Shown: piece after piece, positions 6,708-14,189 of the stretch
Layout of the letters: each line of letters opens with the position of its first letter
How positions within the stretch are numbered: position 1 is the stretch's first letter
Assembly: GCA_031285945.1 (NCBI GenBank)
Contig: JAITVF010000133.1
Location: 1 to 24,342 of the forward strand
Direction of reading: 5' to 3'
Origin: Oscillospiraceae bacterium
Lineage (GTDB): Bacteria > Bacillota > Clostridia > Oscillospirales > Ruminococcaceae
Length of the DNA stretch: 24,342 bases
The notes under the pieces: model-generated
What the model was told of the DNA's origin: nothing
What the model saw: only the letters and a program-made list of their open reading frames with translations
The model's database searches: none
Position numbers and translations under genes: made by a program

Positions 6708-6738
6708 TCCGCTCACTCACGCAGTGTGCGGATTTTTT
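6708..6738 (+). terminator. Intrinsic terminator after the tRNA-like fragment
   Basis: Stem TCCGCTCACT / AGTGTGCGGA (9 of 10 pairs) with a CACGC loop, followed by six T. It is placed as the native terminator of the interrupted tRNA transcript. Confidence 0.7.
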
Positions 6739-6762
6739 GTTTCCCCATGCGGCGCCTGTGCC

Positions 6763-6850
6763 TATAAAATTACTCTATTGCTTCCCCTGCCAGAGGCGGG
6801 GGGGAAGCAATAGAGTAATTTTATAAAAGCATTTTATTTGCGCAGTAGTA
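6763..6850. repeat. Palindromic repeat, copy 1 (left end eroded)
   Basis: Two perfectly complementary 25-nt arms (6763-6787 and 6801-6825) beginning TATAAAATTACTC, with a 13-nt loop, followed by the tail AAGCATTTTATTTGCG and AGTAGTA. The tail matches copy 2 at 11261-11357. The outer left inverted repeat of copy 2 is missing here. The right end abuts the stop codon of the DUF4830 gene. Confidence 0.75.
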
Positions 6851-7363
6851 TTAAATGCCCGCTCCCGTGTCTGTCTGAACCTCCGCAGGCATATTAAAGC
6901 CGTGGAGGAAGCCGTTCTCGAGCAGGGAGCAAACGTCTCCGCCTATAATTTTGTTTGAGCGTACCAGCAGGTTGAGGCGGATATCCTCGTTTTGGCCGGG
7001 ATAGTTGGTCACTATGTAGGTGTAGCGCCTCGCCCGTTTGCCCGCGTGCTTCGAAAGGTCAAACCCCAGTTTTTTTTGTATGGAATTATACTCTTCGTAT
7101 ACTGAGTCAAACTCCTTTGGAATTATAACCTCGGTTACCTCAAGGGGTTCTTCCTCTACCTCCCAGCCGTAGGCGTTAATAAAGGCGAGGCGCTCCTCGT
7201 TAGTTTTTGCCTTTACGCTAGGCGGCTTTGCGGCCGCTTCAGCCGCTATGGCGTCTGAGCCTGTGAGCGCCCTTACTCCCACGACCCCGAGCACCAAAAC
7301 AAGGCAGGCCGCCAAAATTCCTATTATCCGCTTTCCGCGCAATCTGAAGGATACCATAAACAT
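6851..7363 (-). CDS. DUF4830 membrane-anchored protein
   Basis: About 170 residues from the ATG at 7363, with GGAGG 5 nt upstream; ATG at 7357 is an alternative. The N-terminus is basic (RLRGKR), followed by one hydrophobic helix (IIGILAACLVLVLGVVGV), so it is a signal anchor or signal peptide and the rest is outside the membrane. The remaining part has the features of DUF4830 proteins: INAYGWEVEEEPLEVTEVIIPKEF, YEEYNSIQKKLGFDLSKHAGK, YTYIVTNYPG and NKIIGGDVCSLLENGFLHGF. The family is found in clostridia and has no known function. It appears to be transcribed alone. Confidence 0.75.
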   Translation of the reverse strand: MFMVSFRLRGKRIIGILAACLVLVLGVVGVRALTGSDAIAAEAAAKPPSVKAKTNEERLAFINAYGWEVEEEPLEVTEVIIPKEFDSVYEEYNSIQKKLGFDLSKHAGKRARRYTYIVTNYPGQNEDIRLNLLVRSNKIIGGDVCSLLENGFLHGFNMPAEVQTDTGAGI

Positions 7364-7509
7364 TATTGCCTCCACCTCTCACTGGAATATCTGTTTTATA
7401 GTTGGTTGTCTATAATAGAGGATATTCTGTCCGCTGTTTGTTTATGCCGATTTTTTAGGGATAACCCAAGATAAAGGCGAGGCTCGTCCTAATAAGGCCG
7501 AAACAAGCC

Positions 7510-9039
7510 CTAAAACAAGGGGGCGAATATTTTAAGAAAGGCACGCAAAACCCGCAGGGGGACGCCGGACTTAAGGCTTTCGTCCAGGGTGATTTGGTGG
7601 CATTGGGTCTGGCAGCTCAGAAAATCGTCCCGGACGGCCAGCACCGTATTCGAGTTGTAAAAGCAGACCGAGCACTCGAAGTGGAGGTAAAAGCTGCGAA
7701 AATCTATATTGCAGGTACCCACCATGCAAACCTGGTCGTCGCTCACAAAGGTTTTGCCGTGCATAAAACCCGGAGTATATTCATAGATCTTTACGCCTGA
7801 TCGTATAAGACGCGGATAATGGGAGCGGGTCAGTATGTGAACGTACCATTTGTCGTAGCGGTAAGGCGCCATTATGCGGACATCCAGGCCGCTTTCGGCG
7901 GCGGCGCATAGGGCGGCTTCCATTGCGTAATCTATTACGAGGTATGGCGTAGTGATGTAAACATAGCGCTCGGCCCGGCTTATTATACCGTGGTAGACAT
8001 TTTCGGTGACGTTTACCCGGTCGAGGGGGCTGTCGCCGAAAACCTGAACAAGGCCCCTGTCCCATTCGGGGGAACCTAGCTCGGGCAGATAGGGGCTGTA
8101 AAGGGGCTTTCCCCCCTCGGCAAAGGCCCAAAGCTGGAGGTACATGTGAACAAAGCCCCAGACCGCGGGGCCCTCGAGAAGAACGCCGGTATCCTTCCAG
8201 TGGCCGAAACGGTCGAGCCGATTAATGTATTCGTCGGCCAGGTTTATACCTCCGCAAAAAGCGTATACCCCATCCACGATACAAAGCTTGCGGTGATCCC
8301 GGTAGTTTAGAATCACGCTCATCCGGGGCTTGAAGGGGTTAAAAACAAGCCGCCTTACCCCGGCGGCGGAGATCTTTTCCTCCCAATCTTTGGGCAGGCT
8401 GCCGGCGGTTCCTATATCGTCGTAAAGGAGCCGGACCTCCAGGCCCTCGGCAGCCTTTTTTTCCAGCAGCGCAAGCAGGGCTTCGAGCATATAGCCAGGC
8501 CTTATTATAAAGTATTCGAGAAAGACGTACCGCTTAGCCGCTTTTATCTTTTCGAGCATGGAATTAAACATTTCTTCCCCCAGCGGAAAAAAACGGGAGC
8601 TGCCGTCCTTCCAGGAGGGGTAGCCGCTCATGTTGTAGATATAGTCGCAGAGGCGCTCAAGGTGGGGCGTAAGCTTTTCTGAAAGGCGGTTGTCGGGCAT
8701 AACCGATTTTGTGTCCCTCATTGCGCTTTTTGCGAATTCCTCGAGCGGGGCGGGAAGCCGCTTGTTCCCGAAAAGAATGTAAAAGACCCCGCCGACAACC
8801 GGCATAAGCAGAATCGCGACTATCCAGGTGATCTTGTAGGAAGGGTTTTCGGGGGCGGATATTATAAAAAATACCGCGACCACGCTTACCGCCGTAAGAA
8901 AAGGATAGGCGTAAGCCCCTATTTTGCTGGCGAAGAGAATAAGAGCCAAAAGCGCCGCCAGCTGAAGAGCGATCATAGTGCCCACCAGAAAGAGGCGGTG
9001 GGTAAGAACAGAGGCAAAAGCCTTGAGTATTCTTATCAT
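7510..9039 (-). CDS. cls: Cardiolipin synthase (phospholipase D family)
   Basis: About 509 residues from the ATG at 9039, chosen because GGAG lies 9 nt upstream; in-frame starts at 9054 (ATG) and 9060 (TTG) are possible. Two N-terminal membrane helices (about residues 13-40 and 44-63) plus a third hydrophobic segment (KITWIVAILLMPVVGGVFYILFG) match the PLDc_N region of Cls. Two phospholipase D HxKxxxxD motifs follow: HRKLCIVD (near 249-256) with GGINLADEY, and HGKTFVSDD (near 427-435) with GTCNIDFRS. The enzyme condenses two phosphatidylglycerol molecules to cardiolipin and glycerol at the membrane. It is divergent from the HD-domain gene and shares the palindromic promoter region with it. 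Confidence 0.93.
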   Translation of the reverse strand: MIRILKAFASVLTHRLFLVGTMIALQLAALLALILFASKIGAYAYPFLTAVSVVAVFFIISAPENPSYKITWIVAILLMPVVGGVFYILFGNKRLPAPLEEFAKSAMRDTKSVMPDNRLSEKLTPHLERLCDYIYNMSGYPSWKDGSSRFFPLGEEMFNSMLEKIKAAKRYVFLEYFIIRPGYMLEALLALLEKKAAEGLEVRLLYDDIGTAGSLPKDWEEKISAAGVRRLVFNPFKPRMSVILNYRDHRKLCIVDGVYAFCGGINLADEYINRLDRFGHWKDTGVLLEGPAVWGFVHMYLQLWAFAEGGKPLYSPYLPELGSPEWDRGLVQVFGDSPLDRVNVTENVYHGIISRAERYVYITTPYLVIDYAMEAALCAAAESGLDVRIMAPYRYDKWYVHILTRSHYPRLIRSGVKIYEYTPGFMHGKTFVSDDQVCMVGTCNIDFRSFYLHFECSVCFYNSNTVLAVRDDFLSCQTQCHQITLDESLKSGVPLRVLRAFLKIFAPLF

Positions 9040-9076
9040 TTTGCGGTTCTCCATTCCCAAACCGGCGGGCGGTGTG

Positions 9077-9105
9077 TTATAATAAGCTAAGACGCTTATT
9101 ATAAT
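9077..9105. promoter_or_regulatory. Symmetric divergent promoter palindrome
   Basis: Perfect 11-bp arms TTATAATAAGC / GCTTATTATAA around a 6-nt spacer, midway between the divergent cls and HD-domain genes. TATAAT occurs on the plus strand at 9078-9083 and 9100-9105 and on the minus strand at 9098-9103. With TTATAA of one arm as -35 and the other arm as -10, a 17-nt spacer fits in both directions. Promoter function is inferred. Confidence 0.5.
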
Positions 9106-9151
9106 ATTTTAGAGGGCCAAGAAAGACATCCCGAAAGGATGGTGGAGTACG

Positions 9152-9811
9152 GTGGTAAAAATCGGAGATGTGAGGCAGAACGAAGAGATTAAAACATATA
9201 TAAGGCGGGCGGATGAATCGGTTGGGGCTATGGGCTACACCGAGCACTCCTTTGCCCATATGAACAAGTGCTCGCAGCTGGCGGGCAGGCTTTTGAGAGA
9301 GATGGGCTGCGACGAGAGAACGGCCGAGCTGGGCGAAATCGCCGCCTACCTGCACGACATAGGCAATATGGTAAACCGGGAGGATCTCTCGCAGAGCGGC
9401 GCCATGATGGCGTTTTTTCTGCTCAATAAAATGGGGATGGGCCCCGAGGAGATTTCAACCATCGTGGCGGCCATAGGCAATCACGACGAATCAAACGGAT
9501 TCCCGGTAAACGCTCCGGCGGCGGCTTTAATTCTTGCCGATAAGAGCGACGTTCGCCGCAGCCGGGTGCGCAACCGCGACGCCGCCACCTTTGATATCCA
9601 CGACCGGGTCAACTACGCTGTAGAGCACGGGGCCCTAATACTGGATAAGGAGGGCGAGTCAGTCGCCCTGGATCTTGTGATCGATACCGAAATCTGCGCC
9701 GTAATGGACTATTTCGAGATTTTTTTGGACCGTATGCTTCTCTGCCGCCGCGCCGCCGCATTCTTCTCGCTCAAGTTTGGCCTTATTATCAACGGCAACA
9801 AGCTATTGTAG
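9152..9811 (+). CDS. HD-domain phosphohydrolase
   Basis: A 219-residue protein with a GTG start and GGTGGAG 4-5 nt upstream. It carries the HD superfamily metal motifs in order: H32/H36 (TEHSFAHMNK), H68-D69 (AAYLHDIGN), H111-D112 (IGNHDES) and D130 (LILADKSDV). The spacing resembles small stand-alone HD proteins that act on nucleotides or phosphate esters. The C-terminal half (about 150-219) is specific and includes an aromatic helix (MDYFEIFLDRMLLCRRAAAFFSLKF). The substrate cannot be told from the sequence. It is divergent from cls and is followed by a convergent dehydrogenase gene. Confidence 0.8.
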   Translation: MVKIGDVRQNEEIKTYIRRADESVGAMGYTEHSFAHMNKCSQLAGRLLREMGCDERTAELGEIAAYLHDIGNMVNREDLSQSGAMMAFFLLNKMGMGPEEISTIVAAIGNHDESNGFPVNAPAAALILADKSDVRRSRVRNRDAATFDIHDRVNYAVEHGALILDKEGESVALDLVIDTEICAVMDYFEIFLDRMLLCRRAAAFFSLKFGLIINGNKLL

Positions 9812-9864
9812 AATTAGCCGAAGTTATTACGGCTAGTATATAAAGCGGGAAAATAGAAAAACCG

Positions 9865-10851
9865 TTAGCCCTCGGCCGTGACCTCGTTTTTGAGGGGCTT
9901 ATTATGCTCAAAGGCGTAGATGTTTTCCATTGTGGCCATTGCTATCGCCTGCATGGCCTCCCGGGTGAAGAAGGCCTGGTGGGAGGTTACGAGGACGTTG
10001 GGCAGGCTTATCAGCCTTGTAAGATCGCTGTCCCTCATAAGTTCAGAGGATTTATCCTCGTAGAAGTAGCCGTTTTCCTCCTCGTAAACGTCGAGCCCGG
10101 CGCCGCCGATTCGCCCCTCCAGGAGCGCGCCGAGAAGGGCCTCGGTATCGATCAGGGCTCCCCGCGAGGTGTTGAGGATAACGGCGCTCTCCTTCATACG
10201 CGAAAGCCGCTTGCCATCTACCATGTGGCGGGTTTCATCTGTGAGGGGGCAGTGGAGGCTTATAACGTCGCAGCGGGTAAAAAGAATATCCAGGGTGACG
10301 TATTCAAAGCCGGTGCCGGGGTCGGGGCTTGTATCATAAGCGAGAACCCGCATACCGAAGCCCTTTGCGATTTCGCCCCAAATTTTGCCGATCTGTCCCG
10401 TTCCCACCACTCCCGCAGTTTTGTCGCGCAGGTTAAAGCCCATCAGCCCGTTTATGGAAAAATTATTGTCTCTTGTGCGGTAAAACGCCCGGTGAGTTTT
10501 GCGGTTGACGGCGAGCAGAAGGGCAAAAGCGTGCTCGGCGACCGCCGCCGGGGAATAGCCTGGAACCCTTACCACCTTTAGCTTTCCCTTGGCGGCGTTA
10601 ATATCCACGTTGTTATAGCCCGCGCACCTGAGGGCGATCAGCCCTACATGGGCCTTGTGAAGCGCCTCTATGACCGGGGCGGAAAGATCGTCGCCCACAA
10701 AGGCGCACACTGCGTTGTACCCCGCGCAAAGCGGGGCAGAGTCGAGGGATAGATGATGCTCAAAAAACTTGATGTTGTAGCCATATTCCCGCGAAACCTG
10801 CTCAAACCAGATTTTATCGTAGGGCTTTGTGTCGTAAAAGGCAATTTTCAC
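9865..10851 (-). CDS. ldhA: D-lactate dehydrogenase-type 2-hydroxyacid dehydrogenase
   Basis: A 328-residue member of the D-isomer-specific 2-hydroxyacid dehydrogenase family, closest in layout to E. coli LdhA. The GTG start has AAGGAG 8 nt upstream. The NAD-binding motif is GVVGTGQIGKIWG (about 147-159). The catalytic set is complete: R230 (NTSRGALID), the Glu of DVYEEE (about 257-259) and H291 (TSHQAFFT). ALRCAGYNNVD (about 73-83) is the substrate-loop signature. It would reduce pyruvate to D-lactate with NADH, regenerating NAD+ in fermentation. It is a single gene. The exact substrate is inferred from family resemblance. Confidence 0.9.
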   Translation of the reverse strand: MKIAFYDTKPYDKIWFEQVSREYGYNIKFFEHHLSLDSAPLCAGYNAVCAFVGDDLSAPVIEALHKAHVGLIALRCAGYNNVDINAAKGKLKVVRVPGYSPAAVAEHAFALLLAVNRKTHRAFYRTRDNNFSINGLMGFNLRDKTAGVVGTGQIGKIWGEIAKGFGMRVLAYDTSPDPGTGFEYVTLDILFTRCDVISLHCPLTDETRHMVDGKRLSRMKESAVILNTSRGALIDTEALLGALLEGRIGGAGLDVYEEENGYFYEDKSSELMRDSDLTRLISLPNVLVTSHQAFFTREAMQAIAMATMENIYAFEHNKPLKNEVTAEG

Positions 10852-10871
10852 GGTTAACGCTCCTTGACTAT

Positions 10872-10903
10872 ATTATATCTTATCATATTTTGTCATATCA
10901 CAA
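10872..10903 (-). promoter_or_regulatory. Probable promoter region of the D-lactate dehydrogenase gene
   Basis: On the minus strand TATAAT (10872-10877) lies about 20 nt before the gene, but the -35 region at 17 nt is poor (TGATAT). An imperfect TTGTGATATGACAA dyad (10890-10903) overlaps that region and could be a regulator site. Only the -10 is convincing. Confidence 0.4.
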
Positions 10904-11007
10904 GTATATCCGCAAAGGCCTGTTTTTTTTCAGCAAATGCGATTTGCCATACTTTTCTTTGGCATAGCGAACGTCTCGCGGGATAAGCTAATTCCGAGGT
11001 GATAATT

Positions 11008-11217
11008 ATGAAAAAAACTCTGACTGTTTTGCTTGCGGCATTCATGATGGTCGGCTTCGCCAGCTGCCTGGATCAGGGACGAAACGACGATTTCACCAAC
11101 GATTTTGACTACGACGGCTACGTTTCGACTGTTGACGAAACGCCCGGGGAAGCGATTGAAAGCTACGAGATTAACGACAACGACTACCCGCAAACCAAGC
11201 GCGCGGCTCAGTTTTGA
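11008..11217 (+). CDS. Small acidic lipoprotein
   Basis: A 69-residue protein starting MKKTLTVLL, with GAGGTG about 6 nt upstream; a GTG at 10999 adds three residues and is less likely. It has a lipoprotein signal peptide with a lipobox ending GFASC (Cys20 would be the lipidated residue). The mature chain of about 50 residues is rich in Asp, Asn, Glu and Tyr (DQGRNDDFTNDFDYDGY, SYEINDNDYP) with no recognisable domain. A strong terminator overlaps its stop codon, so it is its own transcription unit. No function is proposed. Confidence 0.7.
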   Translation: MKKTLTVLLAAFMMVGFASCLDQGRNDDFTNDFDYDGYVSTVDETPGEAIESYEINDNDYPQTKRAAQF

Positions 11218-11232
11218 GCCCGCGCTCTTTTT
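11198..11232 (+). terminator. Intrinsic terminator overlapping the lipoprotein stop
   Basis: A 12-bp stem with one bulged base, left arm 11198-11210 and right arm 11215-11226, GTTT loop, then CTTTTT. The TGA stop (11215-11217) is inside the right arm. Confidence 0.75.
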
Positions 11233-11260
11233 GCGATTGCACGCTATAGCAATTGCTTTA

Positions 11261-11357
11261 TACTAATCCGCAAAAATATTACTCTATCGCTTCCCCCGCC
11301 TCTGGCGGGGGAAGCGATAGAGTAATATTATAAAAGCATATTATTTGCGGATTAGTA
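11261..11357. repeat. MITE-like palindromic element, copy 2 (complete)
   Basis: A 97-bp element. Outer 14-bp perfect terminal inverted repeats TACTAATCCGCAAA (11261-11274) and TTTGCGGATTAGTA (11344-11357) enclose perfect 26-nt inner arms (11275-11300 and 11304-11329) with only a 3-nt loop. It lies between the lipoprotein terminator and the promoter of the radical SAM gene. It carries no gene, so mobilisation would need a transposase supplied from elsewhere. Confidence 0.75.
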
Positions 11358-11390
11358 TTACATAAAATGAACGTAAATTTAAAACTCTTG

Positions 11391-11419
11391 TTTACAGTTG
11401 ACTCTTTATGTGGTACAAT
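11391..11419 (+). promoter_or_regulatory. Promoter of the radical SAM/DUF4130 operon
   Basis: TTTACA (11391-11396), a 17-nt spacer and TACAAT (11414-11419), 37 nt before the ATG. It lies directly after the palindromic element. Confidence 0.6.
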
Positions 11420-11456
11420 AGTTCTATATTTCTTTTCTTTAATCTGGAGGCTTGAC

Positions 11457-12767
11457 ATGGAGATCGCAAGGAAGCTGGAAATACTTTCGGACGCGGCGAA
11501 ATACGATGTGGCCTGCACCTCCTCGGGCGTTGACCGGGCCGCGGAAAAAGGCAAGATGGGCAACGCGGTTTCGTGCGGGATATGCCACTCCTTTGCGGCG
11601 GACGGCCGATGCATCTCTCTTTTAAAGGTTTTGATGAGCAACGCTTGCGTTTATGACTGCGCCTACTGCGCGAACCGGCGCTCTAACGACAGGGCAAGGG
11701 CCACCTTTTCGCCCAGAGAGCTGGCCGAGCTGACGGTGGCGTTTTACAGGCGCAATTACATAGAGGGGCTTTTCCTTTCGAGCGGGGTTTTGCGGAACCC
11801 CGACCACACCATGGAGCAAATGTGCCTTTGCCTTGATATTCTGCGGGGGGAGTACGGCTTTAGGGGATATGTTCACGCCAAAACCATTCCCGGCTCATCC
11901 CCCGAGCTAATTCACAGGCTGGGGCTTTTGGCCGACAGGCTGAGCGTAAACCTTGAGCTACCCAGCGAGGAAAGCCTGAGGCTTCTCGCGCCTGATAAGC
12001 CCAGGGGCAATATTCTGGGGCCCATGGCCAGAATCAGGGACGGCATAGTCCAGAACCGGACAGAGCTTGTGCGCTACAGCCACGCCCCCGCCTTTGCCCC
12101 CGCAGGCTCGAGCACCCAGATGATCATAGGCGCTACCCCCGATTCCGATCTTCAGATAGTAAGGCTTGCCGAAAGCCTCTATAAAAAATACACGCTTAAA
12201 AGAGTTTTCTACTCGGCTTATATACCGGTGGGAGTGAGCGCGCTGCTCCCCGTTAACCAGCCCGTTCCCCTTTTGCGGGAGCACAGGCTATACCAGGCCG
12301 ACTGGCTTTTGCGCTTTTACGGATTTTCCGCCTCAGAGCTGCTCGACGAGTCCTCGCCCCATCTCGATCCACTTTTGGACCCCAAGGAGCAGTGGGCCCT
12401 GCGCCATCTCGAGAGCTTTCCAGTCGAGGTAAACACGGCCGACAGGGAGCTTCTTTTGCGGGTGCCGGGGATAGGGGTTACCGGCGCCGAGAGGATTCTG
12501 CGGGCGAGGCGCTCGCAGAGGCTCGACTTTGACACCCTTAAAAAGCTTAGGGTGGTTTTAAAGCGGGCGCAGTACTTTATAACCTGTAAGGGCAGAATGC
12601 TGCCGGGAGTGCGCTTTGAGCAAGAGGGCATATACCGAAGCCTTACCTATGACGCAAGAAGGAGCAGGGGCCTTTTAATGGAGCCGGAGGTAACGCAGCT
12701 TTCATTATTCGGCGGTGGGCTTTCGGGGATAGAGGAGGTGAGAAAATGCCTGACGGGCCAGCTCTGA
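11457..12767 (+). CDS. Putative DNA modification/repair radical SAM protein
   Basis: A 436-residue protein starting at the ATG at 11457 (GGAGG 6 nt upstream); an open extension to 11367 crosses the promoter and is rejected. The radical SAM cluster motif is C64-xxx-C68-xx-C71 (NACVYDCAYCANRR), preceded by extra cysteines in VSCGICHSF and GRC. Around residues 322-356 it has a helix-hairpin-helix DNA-binding motif (VNTADRELLLRVPGIGVTGAERILRAR). This is the profile of the family described as a putative DNA modification/repair radical SAM protein, linked to uracil-DNA-glycosylase-like partners (TIGR03916 from memory). The reaction is unknown. It overlaps the next gene by 22 nt and is cotranscribed with it. 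Confidence 0.88.
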   Translation: MEIARKLEILSDAAKYDVACTSSGVDRAAEKGKMGNAVSCGICHSFAADGRCISLLKVLMSNACVYDCAYCANRRSNDRARATFSPRELAELTVAFYRRNYIEGLFLSSGVLRNPDHTMEQMCLCLDILRGEYGFRGYVHAKTIPGSSPELIHRLGLLADRLSVNLELPSEESLRLLAPDKPRGNILGPMARIRDGIVQNRTELVRYSHAPAFAPAGSSTQMIIGATPDSDLQIVRLAESLYKKYTLKRVFYSAYIPVGVSALLPVNQPVPLLREHRLYQADWLLRFYGFSASELLDESSPHLDPLLDPKEQWALRHLESFPVEVNTADRELLLRVPGIGVTGAERILRARRSQRLDFDTLKKLRVVLKRAQYFITCKGRMLPGVRFEQEGIYRSLTYDARRSRGLLMEPEVTQLSLFGGGLSGIEEVRKCLTGQL

Positions 12768-13594
12768 CCTATATTTACGACGGAACCCTAGAGGGCTTTT
12801 ATACCGCCGTGTTCGAGGCGTACGCCCGAAAAAAGCCGGTTAAGGCGATAACCGCCAACCCCGAAATCCAGACCGGCCTCGGGGAGGAGGCCGCGGAGAT
12901 CGAGACCGACGGTGAAAAGGCTTTGCGGGTAGAAAAGGGAATACGCCAAAAAGTGGGCGACTATTGCCTCGGGATGATCTGGCGGGGCTTCTGGTCGGGA
13001 GACGATAAGAAGGACACCGTCATATACCGCTACATAAGGGCGGCGATGGGGCAGGGGCGAAAGGTTTACAACAACCTTTCCCACCCCGACGTACTTGCGA
13101 TGGAGTACCTGCTTAAAAACATAGGCTGGGAGGAAGGGCGGGTTCGCGGCTTTGTGCGCTTTTCTAAAATGGAAAACGGCGTGTATTACGCCAAAATTGA
13201 GCCCCGCAACAATCTGGTGCCGCTGTTTATGCCACTTTTTGCCGACCGCTACAACGACATGCCCTTTGTAATACACGACCCCGGCCATAAAATGGCGGGA
13301 GTTTACGATACGACCGGCTGGCGGCTTATAGAGGGAGCCGACCTTACCCCGCCTGAAAAAGCGGAGGGAGAGGACAGCTTTATAAGAATGTGGCGGCTGT
13401 TCTGCAAAACCGTGGCGGTGGAGGGCCGAATCAGCGCAAAAAGGCAGCGTGGGTTTATGCCAAAGCACTACTGGAAAAACCTGCCTGAGATGATGCCCTT
13501 TTACGATATAAAAGAATATTCCGGCGAGGATAAGGACGAAAAAGGACTTAACGGCATACAGGGCGCGCACGGCTACTTAAAAATCCCTGAGTAG
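12746..13594 (+). CDS. DUF4130 DNA-metabolism protein, partner of the radical SAM protein
   Basis: A 282-residue protein; its ATG lies inside the end of the radical SAM gene, with AGGAGGTGAGAAA before it. It has the family signatures TYIYDGTLEGFYTAVFEAYARK at the start, YCLGMIWRGFW..., VYNNLSHPDVLAMEYLLKNIGWEEGRVRGFVRFSKMENGVYYAKIEP in the middle and KRQRGFMPKHYWKNLPEM near the end. This matches the family called probable DNA metabolism protein (TIGR03915 from memory, DUF4130), which in some bacteria is fused to a uracil-DNA glycosylase domain. No such domain is present here. The constant pairing with the radical SAM gene implies one pathway acting on DNA, but no substrate is known. Confidence 0.87.
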   Translation: MPDGPALTYIYDGTLEGFYTAVFEAYARKKPVKAITANPEIQTGLGEEAAEIETDGEKALRVEKGIRQKVGDYCLGMIWRGFWSGDDKKDTVIYRYIRAAMGQGRKVYNNLSHPDVLAMEYLLKNIGWEEGRVRGFVRFSKMENGVYYAKIEPRNNLVPLFMPLFADRYNDMPFVIHDPGHKMAGVYDTTGWRLIEGADLTPPEKAEGEDSFIRMWRLFCKTVAVEGRISAKRQRGFMPKHYWKNLPEMMPFYDIKEYSGEDKDEKGLNGIQGAHGYLKIPE

Positions 13595-13624
13595 TATAAT
13601 ATATGCGCGGGAAAGAGGTAGGAT

Positions 13625-14119
13625 ATGGTCGTTACAAGGGCCGGCAAGATTGATGACGCTGAAAAAATCAGCCGAGTTTTAGCATTGAGCTGGAAAACCG
13701 CCTATCGCGGGATTGTGAATGATGATTATCTTGACAAGCTAAAGGATACTTATTGGGTTGAGTTTTTAACAGAGGGGCTAAAAAACGGAACTGTGTTTTC
13801 GATTGTAATCGAAGACGATCGGGGGATATTCGGCGCGGCCATTCTTAGCCGGACTGAAAAAGAATGCGAAGTAAATCTCATTTCATTTTATCTGATACCG
13901 GATAAAATCGGTCAAGGATTCGGGCATATATTTTACAGCGCAATAGAAAGCGAGTTAAAAGATAGAGAGTTTTCGACTTGCGTTGTTGACGTTTTGGAGA
14001 GTAATGCAAGGGCTATCAGCTTTTATAAAGCCCACGGTTTTGTTGACACAGGCAGGGCGGTTAGCACAGCTTTGGCAGAGCAGAATTACACTTGCCTGGT
14101 GTTCGAGAAGCCGTTGTAG
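13625..14119 (+). CDS. GNAT family N-acetyltransferase
   Basis: A 164-residue GNAT protein; ATG at 13625 with AAGAGGTAGG upstream. Motif A reads LISFYLIPDKIGQGFGHIFYSAIE (about residues 90-112), giving the acetyl-CoA loop as Q/K-x-GQGFG, and ESNARAISFYKAHGFVDTGRA (about 125-145) is the usual motif B end. It would transfer an acetyl group from acetyl-CoA to an amine; the substrate is unknown. Its base composition is lower in GC than the genes before it, which suggests more recent acquisition. It lies 30 nt after the DUF4130 gene and could be read through from it. Confidence 0.88.
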   Translation: MVVTRAGKIDDAEKISRVLALSWKTAYRGIVNDDYLDKLKDTYWVEFLTEGLKNGTVFSIVIEDDRGIFGAAILSRTEKECEVNLISFYLIPDKIGQGFGHIFYSAIESELKDREFSTCVVDVLESNARAISFYKAHGFVDTGRAVSTALAEQNYTCLVFEKPL

Positions 14120-14145
14120 CCGCCTCGGGCCTTTCGCCGGCGTTG

Positions 14146-14174
14146 GCGTCGGAGGAAGCAAAGACGCTTTTTTT
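14146..14174 (+). terminator. Intrinsic terminator after the GNAT gene
   Basis: Stem GCGTC / GACGC with a 12-nt loop followed by seven T. It separates this rightward unit from the convergent membrane protein gene. Confidence 0.5.
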
Positions 14175-14189
14175 ATCGCGGGATAGCGG

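Larger units (their letters stand above)
6358..6850. other. Gene-free junction between accessory element and chromosome
   Basis: About 490 bases without a credible gene. From left to right it holds a hairpin with 9-bp stem (6421-6448) that acts as a leftward terminator, three TTTGCTAAT repeats (6480-6524), a tRNA 3'-end-like sequence ending in CCA (6657-6684), a rightward intrinsic terminator (6708-6738) and a palindromic repeat (6763-6850). A 71-codon plus-strand frame across 6445-6660 matches nothing I recognise and spans the repeats. No integrase gene is present. Confidence 0.6.

Noticed and set aside
9904..10581. 225-codon plus-strand frame inside the D-lactate dehydrogenase gene
   Set aside because: Antisense to an enzyme with all catalytic residues present.
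10890..10903. Rex (redox repressor) operator upstream of the D-lactate dehydrogenase gene
   Set aside because: TTGTGATATGACAA has TTGT/ACAA ends, but it is shorter than the usual Rex site and mismatched inside, so the evidence is too weak to name the regulator.
12788..13570. 260-codon minus-strand frame
   Set aside because: It is opposite the DUF4130 gene, which has clear family motifs and a strong ribosome binding site; the long antisense frame reflects GC-rich codon bias.
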